NCBI RefSeq assembly: GCF_008824185.1
Contig: NZ_CP044423.1
Coordinates: forward strand, 509,501 to 573,500
Length of the DNA: 64,000 nucleotides
DNA from: Paracoccus pantotrophus
Lineage (GTDB): Bacteria > Pseudomonadota > Alphaproteobacteria > Rhodobacterales > Rhodobacteraceae
Direction of reading: 5' to 3'
Shown piece after piece: positions 53,158 to 61,687 of this stretch (position 1 is the stretch's first letter; each line of letters starts with the position of its first letter). Position numbers and translations under genes: made by a program. The notes beneath the pieces are model-generated. The model saw only the letters and a list, made by a program, of their open reading frames with translations. It searched no databases and was not told the DNA's origin.

Positions 53158-54933
53158 ATGGCCATGCCGCAGCTCCTGGCCGTGCTGATCCTTTGCGCGA
53201 TGATGGTGCTGTTCGTCTGGGGGCGGCTGCGCTACGACGTGGTGGCGATGATCGCGCTGTTGGCCTCGCTGGTGGCGGGCACGGTCAAGCCGGACGAGGC
53301 GTTCCGCGGCTTCAGCGACGATATCGTCATCATCGTCGGCAGCGCGCTGGTGGTCAGCGCCGGCATCTCGCGCTCGGGCGTGATCGAGGCGGTGATGCGC
53401 CGGATGCTGGGGCGGTTGCGGGCCCTGCGCTGGCAGCTGCTGGTGCTGGTCGGCTCGGTCACGGGCCTGTCGGCGCTGGTCAAGAACATCGGCGCGCTGG
53501 CCATGCTGATGCCCGCCGCGCTGAAGATGGCGCGGCGCTCGGGGCATTCGCCCTCGGCCTATCTGATGCCGATGGCCTTCGGCTCGCTCCTGGGCGGGCT
53601 GATCACGCTGGTCGGCACCTCGCCCAACATCATCGTCTCGCGGGTGCGCGAGCAGATGACGGGCCAGCCCTTCACCATGTTCGACTATGCGCCGGTCGGC
53701 CTCGGGCTGTCGCTGGTGGGGCTGGTCTTTCTGCTTTTCGCCCATCGGCTGCTGCCGCGCGACCGCCGTGCCACGGCCTCGCTGAGCGAGGCGGTGAACA
53801 TCAGCGACTATCACACCGAAGCCACCGTCCCCGAGGGCGCCGATATCGTCGGCATGACGGTGGGCGACTATCTGGGCGCCGTCGATGGCGAGGTGGCCGT
53901 CACCGGGCTGATCCGGGGCGACGTCCGTCGCGCGGTGACACTGCCCGACACGGTGATCCGCGTCGGCGACACGCTGCTTCTGCGCGGCGAGCCGAATGCG
54001 TTGGAACGCGCCGTGACCAAGCTGGGCATGGAACTGACCCGGCAGGATGCGGCCGCCGAGGAGGGCCTGCCTGCCGACCAGATCGGTGTGATCGAGGCGG
54101 TGATCGCGCCCGCCTCGCTGCTGGTGGGGCAAAGCGTGGGGCGGATCGCGCTTTTCGACCAGCATGGCGTGAACCTGATCGCCATCTCGCGCGCCGGGCA
54201 TCGCATGACCCAGCGGCTCAGCCAGACGGTGCTGGCGGCCGGCGACGTGCTGCTGGTGCAGGGGCCGATCGACCGCCTGCCCGAGCGGATGCGGGTGCTG
54301 GGCCTCTTGCCCCTGGCCGAGCGCCATATCCGGCTGGGCGGGGTGCGCAAGCAATTGCTGCCGGTGCTGATCCTGACGGTCGCCATGGCGGCGACGGCGG
54401 CGGGGCTGGTGCCTGTCGCCATCGCCTTCTTCGCCGCCGCCGTGCTGATGATCCTGACCGGCACGATCAGCGCCGAGGAGGCTTACGAGGCCATCGAATG
54501 GCCGATCCTGGTCATGCTGGGCGCGCTGATCCCGGTCAGCGAGGCGCTGCAAAAGACCGGCGTGACCGAGCTTCTGGGCGCCTGGCTGTCGCAGGCGGCG
54601 ATGGGCCTGCCGGTCTGGGGTGCGGTGACGCTGATCCTGGTCGCGGCCATGGCGGTCACGCCCTTTCTGAACAATGCCGCGACCGTGCTGGTCATGGCGC
54701 CGATCGCGGCGACCTTTGCCAGCGAACTCGGCTATCGGCCCGATGCCTTCCTGATGGCGGTGGCGGTGGGGGCAGGCTGCGACTTCCTGACCCCCATCGG
54801 GCATCAGTGCAACACGCTGGTCATGGGGCCGGGCGGCTATCGCTTTGGCGATTACGCCCGGCTGGGCGCGCCGCTGTCGGTGCTGGTGGTGCTGACCGGC
54901 GTGCCGCTGATCCTGATGGTCTGGCCGGTGTGA
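53158..54933 (+). CDS. SLC13-type anion permease with two central TrkA-C domains
   Basis: 591 residues: N-terminal membrane half, two RCK_C/TrkA-C regulatory domains (about 210-295 and 310-380, e.g. VIRVGDTLLLRGEP, AAGDVLLVQGP) and a C-terminal membrane half with TPFLNNAATVLVMAPIAA and FLTPIGHQCNTLVMGPGGY. Domain order matches sodium-coupled sulfate or dicarboxylate carriers; substrate unknown. AAAGGGAGGG precedes the ATG. Confidence 0.88.
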   Translation: MAMPQLLAVLILCAMMVLFVWGRLRYDVVAMIALLASLVAGTVKPDEAFRGFSDDIVIIVGSALVVSAGISRSGVIEAVMRRMLGRLRALRWQLLVLVGSVTGLSALVKNIGALAMLMPAALKMARRSGHSPSAYLMPMAFGSLLGGLITLVGTSPNIIVSRVREQMTGQPFTMFDYAPVGLGLSLVGLVFLLFAHRLLPRDRRATASLSEAVNISDYHTEATVPEGADIVGMTVGDYLGAVDGEVAVTGLIRGDVRRAVTLPDTVIRVGDTLLLRGEPNALERAVTKLGMELTRQDAAAEEGLPADQIGVIEAVIAPASLLVGQSVGRIALFDQHGVNLIAISRAGHRMTQRLSQTVLAAGDVLLVQGPIDRLPERMRVLGLLPLAERHIRLGGVRKQLLPVLILTVAMAATAAGLVPVAIAFFAAAVLMILTGTISAEEAYEAIEWPILVMLGALIPVSEALQKTGVTELLGAWLSQAAMGLPVWGAVTLILVAAMAVTPFLNNAATVLVMAPIAATFASELGYRPDAFLMAVAVGAGCDFLTPIGHQCNTLVMGPGGYRFGDYARLGAPLSVLVVLTGVPLILMVWPV

Positions 54934-54942
54934 CGGGCGGCT

Positions 54943-56205
54943 TCAGCCCGCCTCGGCCAGCGCGGCGCGGATGGCGCGGGCCAGGCGGCGGCAGCCCTCC
55001 TCCAGCCGCTCGGGCGGGTTCAGGGTAAAGTTCAGCCGCAGCGAACGGCGGTCCAGCCCCTCGGGATCGAAGACGCTGGAGGGCGAGATGCAGACCCCCT
55101 CGGCCATCGCGTGATGCAGCAGCCGGTCGGTATCCAGCCGCGGATCGCGCGCCGTGGCCCAGACGAACATGCCGCCGACCGGCACCTGCCAGTCCAGCTC
55201 GCCCGCCAGATGCGCCTGCAGGGCGGCGCAAAGCGCGTCGCGCCGGGCGCGATAGATCGCCAGCACCTCGGGGCGGATGCGGTCGGTGATCCCCGCCTGC
55301 AACGCGCGCAGCGCCAGCATCTGCGACAGGCCGCTGGTGCACATGTCCGAGCCCTGCTTGGCGGTGGCCAGCGCCACGATCATCTCGGGGGCGGCGATCA
55401 CCCAGCCGATGCGCAGCCCCGGCGCCAGTTCCTTGGAGAGCGAGCCCATGTAGACCACCGGCCCGCCATAGGGGCCGGGCCGCTCGGCCGCCGACAGTTC
55501 GAGCAGCCGGGGCAGCGGCTCGCCTTCGTAGTAAAGCGCGCCATAGGGGTCGTCCTCGATCAGCCAGGTGCCGGTGGCATGGGCGGCGGCGACCAGCGCC
55601 TGCCGCTCGGGCAGGGCCACCAGCCGGCCGCTGGGATTCGAAAAATTCGGCACCGTATAGGCGAATTGCGCCCCCGCCAGCGCGGCATGGGGGTCGAAAT
55701 CGTTGCCTTCGATCCGCATGGGCCGATAGCGCGGCGCATGCGGCATCCAGGCGTCCAGCGCCCCCAGATAGGCCGGGCTTTGCGCCGCGACCGTCCCGCC
55801 CGGTTCCAGCAGCACCTTGCCCATCAGCTCCAGCGCCTGCATGCCGCCGGTGGTGATCAGCACGTTCTCGCGCGACAGCCGCAGCGCCTCGGTCGAGAAG
55901 CGGGCGGCGATCAGGTCGCGCAGCGCCGGCAGGCCGGGGATCGGGCCATAGCCCAGCGTCTCGTCCGGGTGGTTGCGGATCGCCTCGGCGGCAAGATCGG
56001 CCAGTTCCGCGACCGGCCAGACCGAGGGCTCGGGCAGGCCGCCGGCAAGGTTGACCAGGTCGGGCACCTGGCCGGCCGCCAGGAAGACCGAGGTCACGTC
56101 ATTGCTGCGGGACAGCCAGGGGGCGAAAGCGGGGCGCATGGTCGGAACGGTTTGGTCGGGCATGACCCTGCTGTGACCGTTTTTTGCCAGCGGGGCAAGC
56201 GTCAT
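54943..56205 (-). CDS. PLP-dependent aminotransferase (class I/II, LysN-like)
   Basis: 420 residues of fold type I: NLAGGLPEPSVWP, TTGGMQALELMGKVLLEPGG, VPNFSNPSGR, EDDPYGALYYEG, and the PLP lysine in GSLSKELAPGLRIGW. Similar enzymes act on 2-aminoadipate, aromatic or branched amino acids; no choice is possible here. Start ATG 56205 or 56163 (14 residues shorter, MPDQTVPTMRP); neither has an outstanding ribosome-binding site. Confidence 0.85.
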   Translation of the reverse strand: MTLAPLAKNGHSRVMPDQTVPTMRPAFAPWLSRSNDVTSVFLAAGQVPDLVNLAGGLPEPSVWPVAELADLAAEAIRNHPDETLGYGPIPGLPALRDLIAARFSTEALRLSRENVLITTGGMQALELMGKVLLEPGGTVAAQSPAYLGALDAWMPHAPRYRPMRIEGNDFDPHAALAGAQFAYTVPNFSNPSGRLVALPERQALVAAAHATGTWLIEDDPYGALYYEGEPLPRLLELSAAERPGPYGGPVVYMGSLSKELAPGLRIGWVIAAPEMIVALATAKQGSDMCTSGLSQMLALRALQAGITDRIRPEVLAIYRARRDALCAALQAHLAGELDWQVPVGGMFVWATARDPRLDTDRLLHHAMAEGVCISPSSVFDPEGLDRRSLRLNFTLNPPERLEEGCRRLARAIRAALAEAG

Positions 56206-56277
56206 GGCATTCCGCCGGCGGCTTGTGCCGGGCCCCGATGTATATCAGACAGGGGCGAACGCGCGACGGGGAAGACC

Positions 56278-57246
56278 ATGCAGGCATTGAAACGGATCGG
56301 CATCGACACCTACATGCTGCTGCTGATCGGCATGGTGCTGCTGGGGCTGCTGTTGCCCGCCCGCGGCATGGCGGCCGAGATCCTGCGCGGTGCGACCTTC
56401 TGGGCGGTGACGCTGCTGTTCTTCCTCTACGGCGCCAAGCTCGATCCGGCCTCGGTCCGGGCGGGGCTCTTGAACCTGCGGCTTCAGGGCCTGACCTTCG
56501 GCGCCACCTATGCGCTGTTCCCGGCCCTGGGCATCCTGCTGGCCATCCTGTTCGGCCGCGTGCTGGGCCCTGAACTGACGCTGGGACTGCTGTTCCTGGC
56601 CGTGCTGCCCTCGACGGTGCAAAGCTCGATCGCCTTCACCTCGATCGCGGGTGGCAACGTGCCGGCGGCGATCTGCGCCGCCTCGCTGTCGAACCTGGTG
56701 GGTGTGGTGCTGACGCCGCTGCTGGTCACGCATCTTCTGCATCAGGAGGGCGGCGGCGCCAGCCTGGACGCCATCCAGAAGATCGCGGTGCAGATCCTGC
56801 TGCCCTTCGTCGCAGGGCAATTGCTGCGGCGCTGGATCGGCGGCTTCGTCCAGCGCCACCGGCTCATGACCATGGTGGTGGACCGGGGCTCGATCCTGCT
56901 CATCGTCTATTCCGCCTTCGGCGCCGGCACCGTCGCGGGCATCTGGTCGGCGATCCCGCTGCCCGGGCTGGTGCTGTGCTTCCTGGTCACTGCGCTGCTG
57001 CTGGCCCTGGTCATGGGGGGCATGGTGGGCGCCGGGCGGCTGTTCCGCCTGCCGCCCCAGGACCAGGCGGTGCTGTTCTTCTGCGGCTCGACCAAGAGCC
57101 TCGCCAGCGGGCTGCCCATCGCCACGGCGATCTTCCCGGCGGCGACGGTGGGCGCTACCGTGCTGCCGGTGATGATCTATCACATGACGCAGCTGCTGGT
57201 CTGCTCGGCCATCGCGCAGCGGCTGGCGCGCAACCCGCGCGCCTAG
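56278..57246 (+). CDS. Bile acid:sodium symporter-like (SBF/YfeH) membrane protein
   Basis: 322 residues, about nine to ten hydrophobic segments. LPSTVQSSIAFTSIAGGNVPAA and FFCGSTKSLASGLPIA are the two discontinuous-helix motifs of this family. Substrate unknown. GGGGAAGACC precedes the ATG. Its TAG and the TAG of the convergent nrdF share the four bases CTAG at 57243-57246. Confidence 0.88.
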   Translation: MQALKRIGIDTYMLLLIGMVLLGLLLPARGMAAEILRGATFWAVTLLFFLYGAKLDPASVRAGLLNLRLQGLTFGATYALFPALGILLAILFGRVLGPELTLGLLFLAVLPSTVQSSIAFTSIAGGNVPAAICAASLSNLVGVVLTPLLVTHLLHQEGGGASLDAIQKIAVQILLPFVAGQLLRRWIGGFVQRHRLMTMVVDRGSILLIVYSAFGAGTVAGIWSAIPLPGLVLCFLVTALLLALVMGGMVGAGRLFRLPPQDQAVLFFCGSTKSLASGLPIATAIFPAATVGATVLPVMIYHMTQLLVCSAIAQRLARNPRA

Positions 57247-58214
57247 AAGTCCCAGTCCTCATCCTCGGTCGCGACCGCCTTGCCGATGACATAGCTCGAC
57301 CCCGAGCCGCTGAAGAAATCGTGGTTCTCGCTGTCCGGGGACAGGGCGGCCAGGATCGCCGGGCTGACCTCGCAGGCCTGCGGCGGGAACAGCGCCTCGT
57401 AGCCCAGGTTCTGCAAGGCCTTGTTGGCGTTGTAATGCAGGAAGGCCTTGACGTCCTCGGTCAGCCCGATGCCGTCATAAAGCTCTGCGGTGTATTTCGC
57501 CTCGATATCGTAGAGATCGAAGATCAGCGAAAAGGCGAAATCCTTCAGCGCCGCGCGCTCGGCCTCGCCCAGCCGCTCCAGCCCGCGCTGGTACTTGTAG
57601 CCGATGTAATAGCCATGCACAGCCTCGTCGCGGATAATGAGGCGGATCAGGTCGGCGGTATTGGTCAGCTTGGCGCGGCTCGACCAGTACATCGGCAGGT
57701 AGAAGCCGGAATAGAACAGGAAGCTTTCCAGGAACACGCTGGCGATCTTGCGCTTCAGAGGGTCCGAGCCGGCCTGGTATTCCTCCAGCACCAGCCGCGC
57801 CTTCTGCTGCAGATGCAGGTTTTCCTCGGCCCAGCGAAAGGCCGCGTCCACCTCGGGCGTCAGGCACAGCGTCGAGAAGATCGAGGAATAGGACCGCGCA
57901 TGCACCGCCTCCATGAAGGCGATGTTGGACAGCACCGCCTCCTCATGCGGGGTCAGCGCATCGGGCATCATCGCCGGTGCGCCCAGGGTGTTCTGGATCG
58001 TGTCCAGAAGCGTCAGCCCGGTAAAGACGCGGATGGTCAATTCGCGCTCCTCGGGGCGCAGCGTGGCCCAGCTCTGCACGTCATTGGAAAGCGGCACCTT
58101 CTCGGGCAGCCAGAAGTTCACGGTCAGCCGGTTCCAGACCTCCAGATCCTTCTCGTCCTCCAGCCGGTTCCAGTTGATCGCCCGCAGGGGCGTCCGCTGC
58201 GCATGGTCCTTCAT
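57243..58214 (-). CDS. nrdF: Class Ib ribonucleotide reductase, beta subunit
   Basis: 323 residues; houses the Mn/Fe-tyrosyl radical cofactor. Ligands and radical site are visible as Asp71, Glu102, His105 and Tyr109 (FMEAVHARSYSS), and RDEAVHGYYIGYK. ATG 58214 (MKDHAQRTPL) is chosen; the frame upstream crosses repeat copy C. Last gene of nrdHIEF. Confidence 0.95.
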   Translation of the reverse strand: MKDHAQRTPLRAINWNRLEDEKDLEVWNRLTVNFWLPEKVPLSNDVQSWATLRPEERELTIRVFTGLTLLDTIQNTLGAPAMMPDALTPHEEAVLSNIAFMEAVHARSYSSIFSTLCLTPEVDAAFRWAEENLHLQQKARLVLEEYQAGSDPLKRKIASVFLESFLFYSGFYLPMYWSSRAKLTNTADLIRLIIRDEAVHGYYIGYKYQRGLERLGEAERAALKDFAFSLIFDLYDIEAKYTAELYDGIGLTEDVKAFLHYNANKALQNLGYEALFPPQACEVSPAILAALSPDSENHDFFSGSGSSYVIGKAVATEDEDWDF

Positions 58215-58228
58215 CCGAAGAGCCTTTC

Positions 58229-58275
58229 TTTCTTGTCCAAATATCCTCGGGGGTGCGGGGGCAGACAGCCCCCGC
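58229..58275 (+). repeat. Intergenic hairpin repeat, copy C, between nrdE and nrdF
   Basis: TTTCTTGTCCAAATATCCTC, GGGGG tract, then a perfect 8-bp stem GCGGGGGC/GCCCCCGC (58255-58262 with 58268-58275, loop AGACA). Oriented opposite to the nrd genes. Shares leader and stem with 4735-4812 and 19983-20021. Confidence 0.65.
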
Positions 58276-58276
58276 C

Positions 58277-60403
58277 TCAAAGCGTGCAGGAGACGCAGCC
58301 CTGCACCTCGGTGCCTTCCAGCGCGGTCTGGCGGAGCCGGATGTAATAGATCGTCTTGATGCCTTTCTTCCAGGCATGGATCTGGGCGCGGTTGATGTCG
58401 CGCGTGGTGGCCTCGGCCGGGAAGAACAGCGTCAGCGACAGGCCCTGGTCGACATGCTCGGTCGCCGCCGCATAGGTGTCGATGATCGCCTCGGGGCCGA
58501 TCTCGTAGGCGTCGCGGTAATAGTCCAGGTTGTCGTTGTCCATGAAGGGCGCGGGGTAATAGACCCGGCCGATCTTGCCTTCCTTGCGGATCTCGATCTT
58601 GGCGACGATGGGATGGATCGAGCTGGTCGAGTTGTTGATGTAGCTGATCGAGCCCGTCGGCGGCACCGCCTGCAGGTTACGGTTGTAAAGCCCGTGCCGC
58701 ATCACCGATTCCCGCAGCATGGCCCAATCCTCGCGGGTGGGCAGGCTGATGCCCGCGAAGACCCGCGCAACCTCGGGCAGCGAGGGCAGCCAGTCGCGCG
58801 TGACGTATTTGTCGAAGAACGAGCCGTCGGCATATTTCGACGTCTCGAAATCCTTGAAGGTCCGGCCCTTTTCCTGCGCAAGCCCGTTCGAGGCGCGGAT
58901 GGCGTGATAGGCGACGGCGGCGAAATAGACGCTGGTGAACTCGATCCCCTCGGGGCTGCCGTAATGGATGCGCTCGCGCGCCAGGAAGCCGTGCAGGTTC
59001 ATCTGGCCCAGGCCCACGGCATGCGCCTCGTCATTGCCGCGCCGGATCGAGGGCACGGCCTCGATCGCCGACATTTCCGACACCGCGGTCAGCGCCCGGA
59101 TCGCCACCTCGACGGTCGCGCCGAAATCCGGCCCGTCCATGGTCGCGGCGATGTTCAGCGAGCCGAGATTGCATGAAATATCAGTGCCCAAATGGGAATA
59201 GCTCAGATCTTCGTTGAACGTGCTCGCCTCGTTCACCTGCAGGATCTCGCTGCACAGGTTCGACATGCTGATGCGGCCGGCGACCGGGTTGGCGCGGTTC
59301 ACCGTGTCCTCGAACATGATATAGGGATAGCCGCTCTCGAACTGGATCTCGGCCAGGGTCTGGAAGAAGGCGCGGGCATTGATCTTCTTCTTCCTGATGC
59401 GCTTGTCGTCGACCATCTCGGCATATTTCTCGGTGACGGAAATCTCCGAGAAGGGCAGGCCGTAGACCCGCTCCACGTCATGGGGCGAGAACAGATACAT
59501 GTCCTCGTTGCGCTTGGCGAGCTCGAAGGTCACGTCGGGGATGACCACGCCGAGCGACAGCGTCTTGATGCGGATCTTCTCGTCGGCATTCTCGCGCTTG
59601 GTGTCGAGGAAGCGCAGGATGTCGGGGTGATGCGCGTTCAGGTAGACCGCGCCGGCGCCCTGCCGCGCGCCCAGCTGGTTGGCATAGGAAAAGCTGTCCT
59701 CCAGCAGTTTCATTACCGGGATGACGCCCGAGGACTGGTTCTCGATCCCCTTGATCGGCGCGCCGGCCTCGCGCAGGTTGGTCAGCATCAGGGCGACGCC
59801 GCCGCCGCGCTTGGAAAGCTGCAGCGCCGAATTGATGCCGCGGCCGATGCTCTCCATGTTGTCCTCCAGCCGCAAGAGGAAGCACGAGATCAGCTCGCCC
59901 CGCGACTTCTTGCCGGCGTTCAGGAAGGTCGGCGTCGCCGGCTGGAAGCGGCCCGACAGGATTTCCTCCATGAAGCGCATGGCGAGATCCTCGTCGCCGC
60001 GCGCTAAGGCCAGCGCGACCATGACCACCCGGTCCTCGTAGCGTTCCAGATAGCGCCGCCCGTCGCGGGTCTTCAGCGTGTAGCTGGTATAATACTTGAA
60101 GGCGCCCAGGAAGGTCGGAAAGCGGAACTTCCGCGCATAGGCCGCGTCCCAGATCCGGTGCAGGAACTCGCGCGGATACTGCTCCAGGACTTCGGCCTCG
60201 TAATAGCCCTCGTCCACCAGATAGCCCAGCTTCTCGTCCAGCGAGTGGAAGAAGACGGTGTTCTGGTTGACATGCTGCAGGAAATACTGCCGCGCGGCCT
60301 TGCGATCCGCGTCGAAGCGGATGCGGCCCTCGCCGTCGTAAAGGTTCAGCATCGCGTTCAGCGCGTGATAGTCCAGCTCGGCCTTTACGCCATCGTCAAG
60401 CAT
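58277..60403 (-). CDS. nrdE: Class Ib ribonucleotide reductase, alpha subunit
   Basis: 708 residues; reduces ribonucleoside diphosphates. Features: short N terminus without an ATP cone, FLNAGKKSRGELISCFLL (active-site Cys), NLCSEILQVNE (active-site N-x-C-x-E), SLNIAATMDG, PTGSISYINNSTSSIHP and the C-terminal redox pair CVSC. Electrons come from NrdH. The start overlaps nrdI by 19 bases. Confidence 0.96.
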   Translation of the reverse strand: MLDDGVKAELDYHALNAMLNLYDGEGRIRFDADRKAARQYFLQHVNQNTVFFHSLDEKLGYLVDEGYYEAEVLEQYPREFLHRIWDAAYARKFRFPTFLGAFKYYTSYTLKTRDGRRYLERYEDRVVMVALALARGDEDLAMRFMEEILSGRFQPATPTFLNAGKKSRGELISCFLLRLEDNMESIGRGINSALQLSKRGGGVALMLTNLREAGAPIKGIENQSSGVIPVMKLLEDSFSYANQLGARQGAGAVYLNAHHPDILRFLDTKRENADEKIRIKTLSLGVVIPDVTFELAKRNEDMYLFSPHDVERVYGLPFSEISVTEKYAEMVDDKRIRKKKINARAFFQTLAEIQFESGYPYIMFEDTVNRANPVAGRISMSNLCSEILQVNEASTFNEDLSYSHLGTDISCNLGSLNIAATMDGPDFGATVEVAIRALTAVSEMSAIEAVPSIRRGNDEAHAVGLGQMNLHGFLARERIHYGSPEGIEFTSVYFAAVAYHAIRASNGLAQEKGRTFKDFETSKYADGSFFDKYVTRDWLPSLPEVARVFAGISLPTREDWAMLRESVMRHGLYNRNLQAVPPTGSISYINNSTSSIHPIVAKIEIRKEGKIGRVYYPAPFMDNDNLDYYRDAYEIGPEAIIDTYAAATEHVDQGLSLTLFFPAEATTRDINRAQIHAWKKGIKTIYYIRLRQTALEGTEVQGCVSCTL

Positions 60404-60801
60404 TCCGTCCCCCAGAATTTCTCAAGCCCCGCCCGGACGCGGGAAAGATCATTGTCGTCGCCCGCCAGCTCGAAGCGGTAAAGCACGGGCACGTTGCATT
60501 TTGCGGCGATCACCCTGGCCGACAGGGCGAAGGCGGTGCCGAAATTGCGGTTGCCGCTGCCGATCACGCCGCGCAGCAGGCCGCGGCGGGCGGGATCGTT
60601 CAGAAAACGGATCACCTGTTTCGGCACCGCGCCGCGTCCCTCGCCATCGGCATAGGTCGGGCAGATCAGCACATAGGGCGCCGCGGGCTGCGGCAGCGCG
60701 TCGCGCGGCGAGACCGGAATGCGCCCGGCCGCCAGCCCCAGCCGCGCGACGAAGCGCGCGGTGTTCCCCGAGGCCGAGGAATAATAGACCAGCCCGCCCA
60801 T
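60385..60801 (-). CDS. nrdI: Flavodoxin-like NrdI, activator of class Ib reductase
   Basis: 138 residues with the FMN phosphate loop YYSSASGNTARFV at the N terminus and GVIGSGNRNFGTAFALSA. Supplies superoxide for Mn cofactor assembly in NrdF. Starts eight bases after the nrdH stop. Confidence 0.94.
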   Translation of the reverse strand: MGGLVYYSSASGNTARFVARLGLAAGRIPVSPRDALPQPAAPYVLICPTYADGEGRGAVPKQVIRFLNDPARRGLLRGVIGSGNRNFGTAFALSARVIAAKCNVPVLYRFELAGDDNDLSRVRAGLEKFWGTECLTMA

Positions 60802-60809
60802 GGCGCCGG

Positions 60810-61031
60810 TCAGGACAGCCGGCCGATCATGTCGGGCCGGAAGCCCGCCCAATGCGCATCGCCGGCGACGACCACCGGGGCCTGACGATAGCCCAGCGAG
60901 GCGACCAGCTCCATCGCCGCCTCGTCCTCGGTCAGGTCGACCAGCCGATAAGCCAGGCCGCGCGCGTCGAGCGCCCGCGTGGTGGCGGTGCATTGCACGC
61001 AGGCGGGCTTGGAGTAAACGGTGATGGGCAT
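60810..61031 (-). CDS. nrdH: Glutaredoxin-like NrdH
   Basis: 73 residues; redox motif C-V-Q-C near the N terminus (YSKPACVQCTAT) and the NrdH-specific end WAGFRPDMIGRL, which lets thioredoxin reductase rather than glutathione reduce it. ATG 61031 follows AGAAGGAGCC on the minus strand. First gene of the operon after the riboswitch. Confidence 0.95.
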   Translation of the reverse strand: MPITVYSKPACVQCTATTRALDARGLAYRLVDLTEDEAAMELVASLGYRQAPVVVAGDAHWAGFRPDMIGRLS

Positions 61032-61139
61032 GGCCCGGCTCCTTCTGTTCTGTCGGCAAGAGAGGGCCGGGCCGATGGACATGCCACCGGACCCTGTTCC
61101 AGCCCCGCGCCCGCCGCACGGTTTCGTTCTTTCGCGCCA

Positions 61140-61273
61140 TGGCAGGTCTTCTGACTTGCGGGTCTCGGCTCGGCCGGCCTTCCCGGAGCCTGGGCTCCAG
61201 TGGCATTCCAGCGTCGCTCGCCGCTTACAGCTGCGGGGGCAGTGCCGGCTTTTCACCGGCTTCCCTTTTCATC
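61140..61273 (-). promoter_or_regulatory. Cobalamin riboswitch upstream of nrdHIEF
   Basis: Minus strand: AAGGGAAGCCGGTGAAAAGCC, CCCCCGCAGCTGTAAGCGGCG, B12 box GCCACTGG (61197-61204) and the closing GCAAGTCAGAAGACCTGCC. The element is followed by about 108 bases to the nrdH start. It should repress this B12-independent reductase when cobalamin is available. Confidence 0.92.
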
Positions 61274-61291
61274 CCCGAGTCGGCCCCAGGG

Positions 61292-61687
61292 CAACCATGA
61301 CCCCCGCAGTTAGCCACGGGTCACAGGCCGGGTCAATCCAGATTTAGTGGGCGATGGCACTGTTCTTAGAACATCTGGTGGGTCGCCGGGATCGCGGGCA
61401 GGGGCTGGATATGCTGCCGGCGGCGGCGATGACGGGCCATGGCGCGGGCGCAGCACCCGGCAGACTGTTGGATTATGGCAACAGGCGAGGTTGCGGAGCC
61501 GGGAAATGACGCTGCGTCGTTTGACAAGGTATGACAATTTGTCCTCTTGCGTTGATCAAGCGCAGCCGGACCGCGGTTTCACCCCGCTTTCCGCTGCGCG
61601 AACGCGCAAGCCATTGATGAGCCAGCACCTTCCTGTCGTTTCCGCCTTGAGGCGGTTGCGACTCATCTTTCGTGCCGGGATCAACCC
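61292..61687. other. Divergent control region between nrdHIEF and the siderophore receptor
   Basis: 396 non-coding bases. Contains the palindrome TGTTCTTAGAACA at 61361-61373, and near the receptor gene TTGACA (61521-61526), two TGACAA copies and the inverted repeat GACAA-T-TTGTC (61533-61543). No convincing small gene. Confidence 0.45.

Noticed and set aside
61552..61559. TTGATCAA considered as an FNR box before the siderophore receptor
   Set aside because: The two half-sites abut directly; FNR needs a four-base centre.
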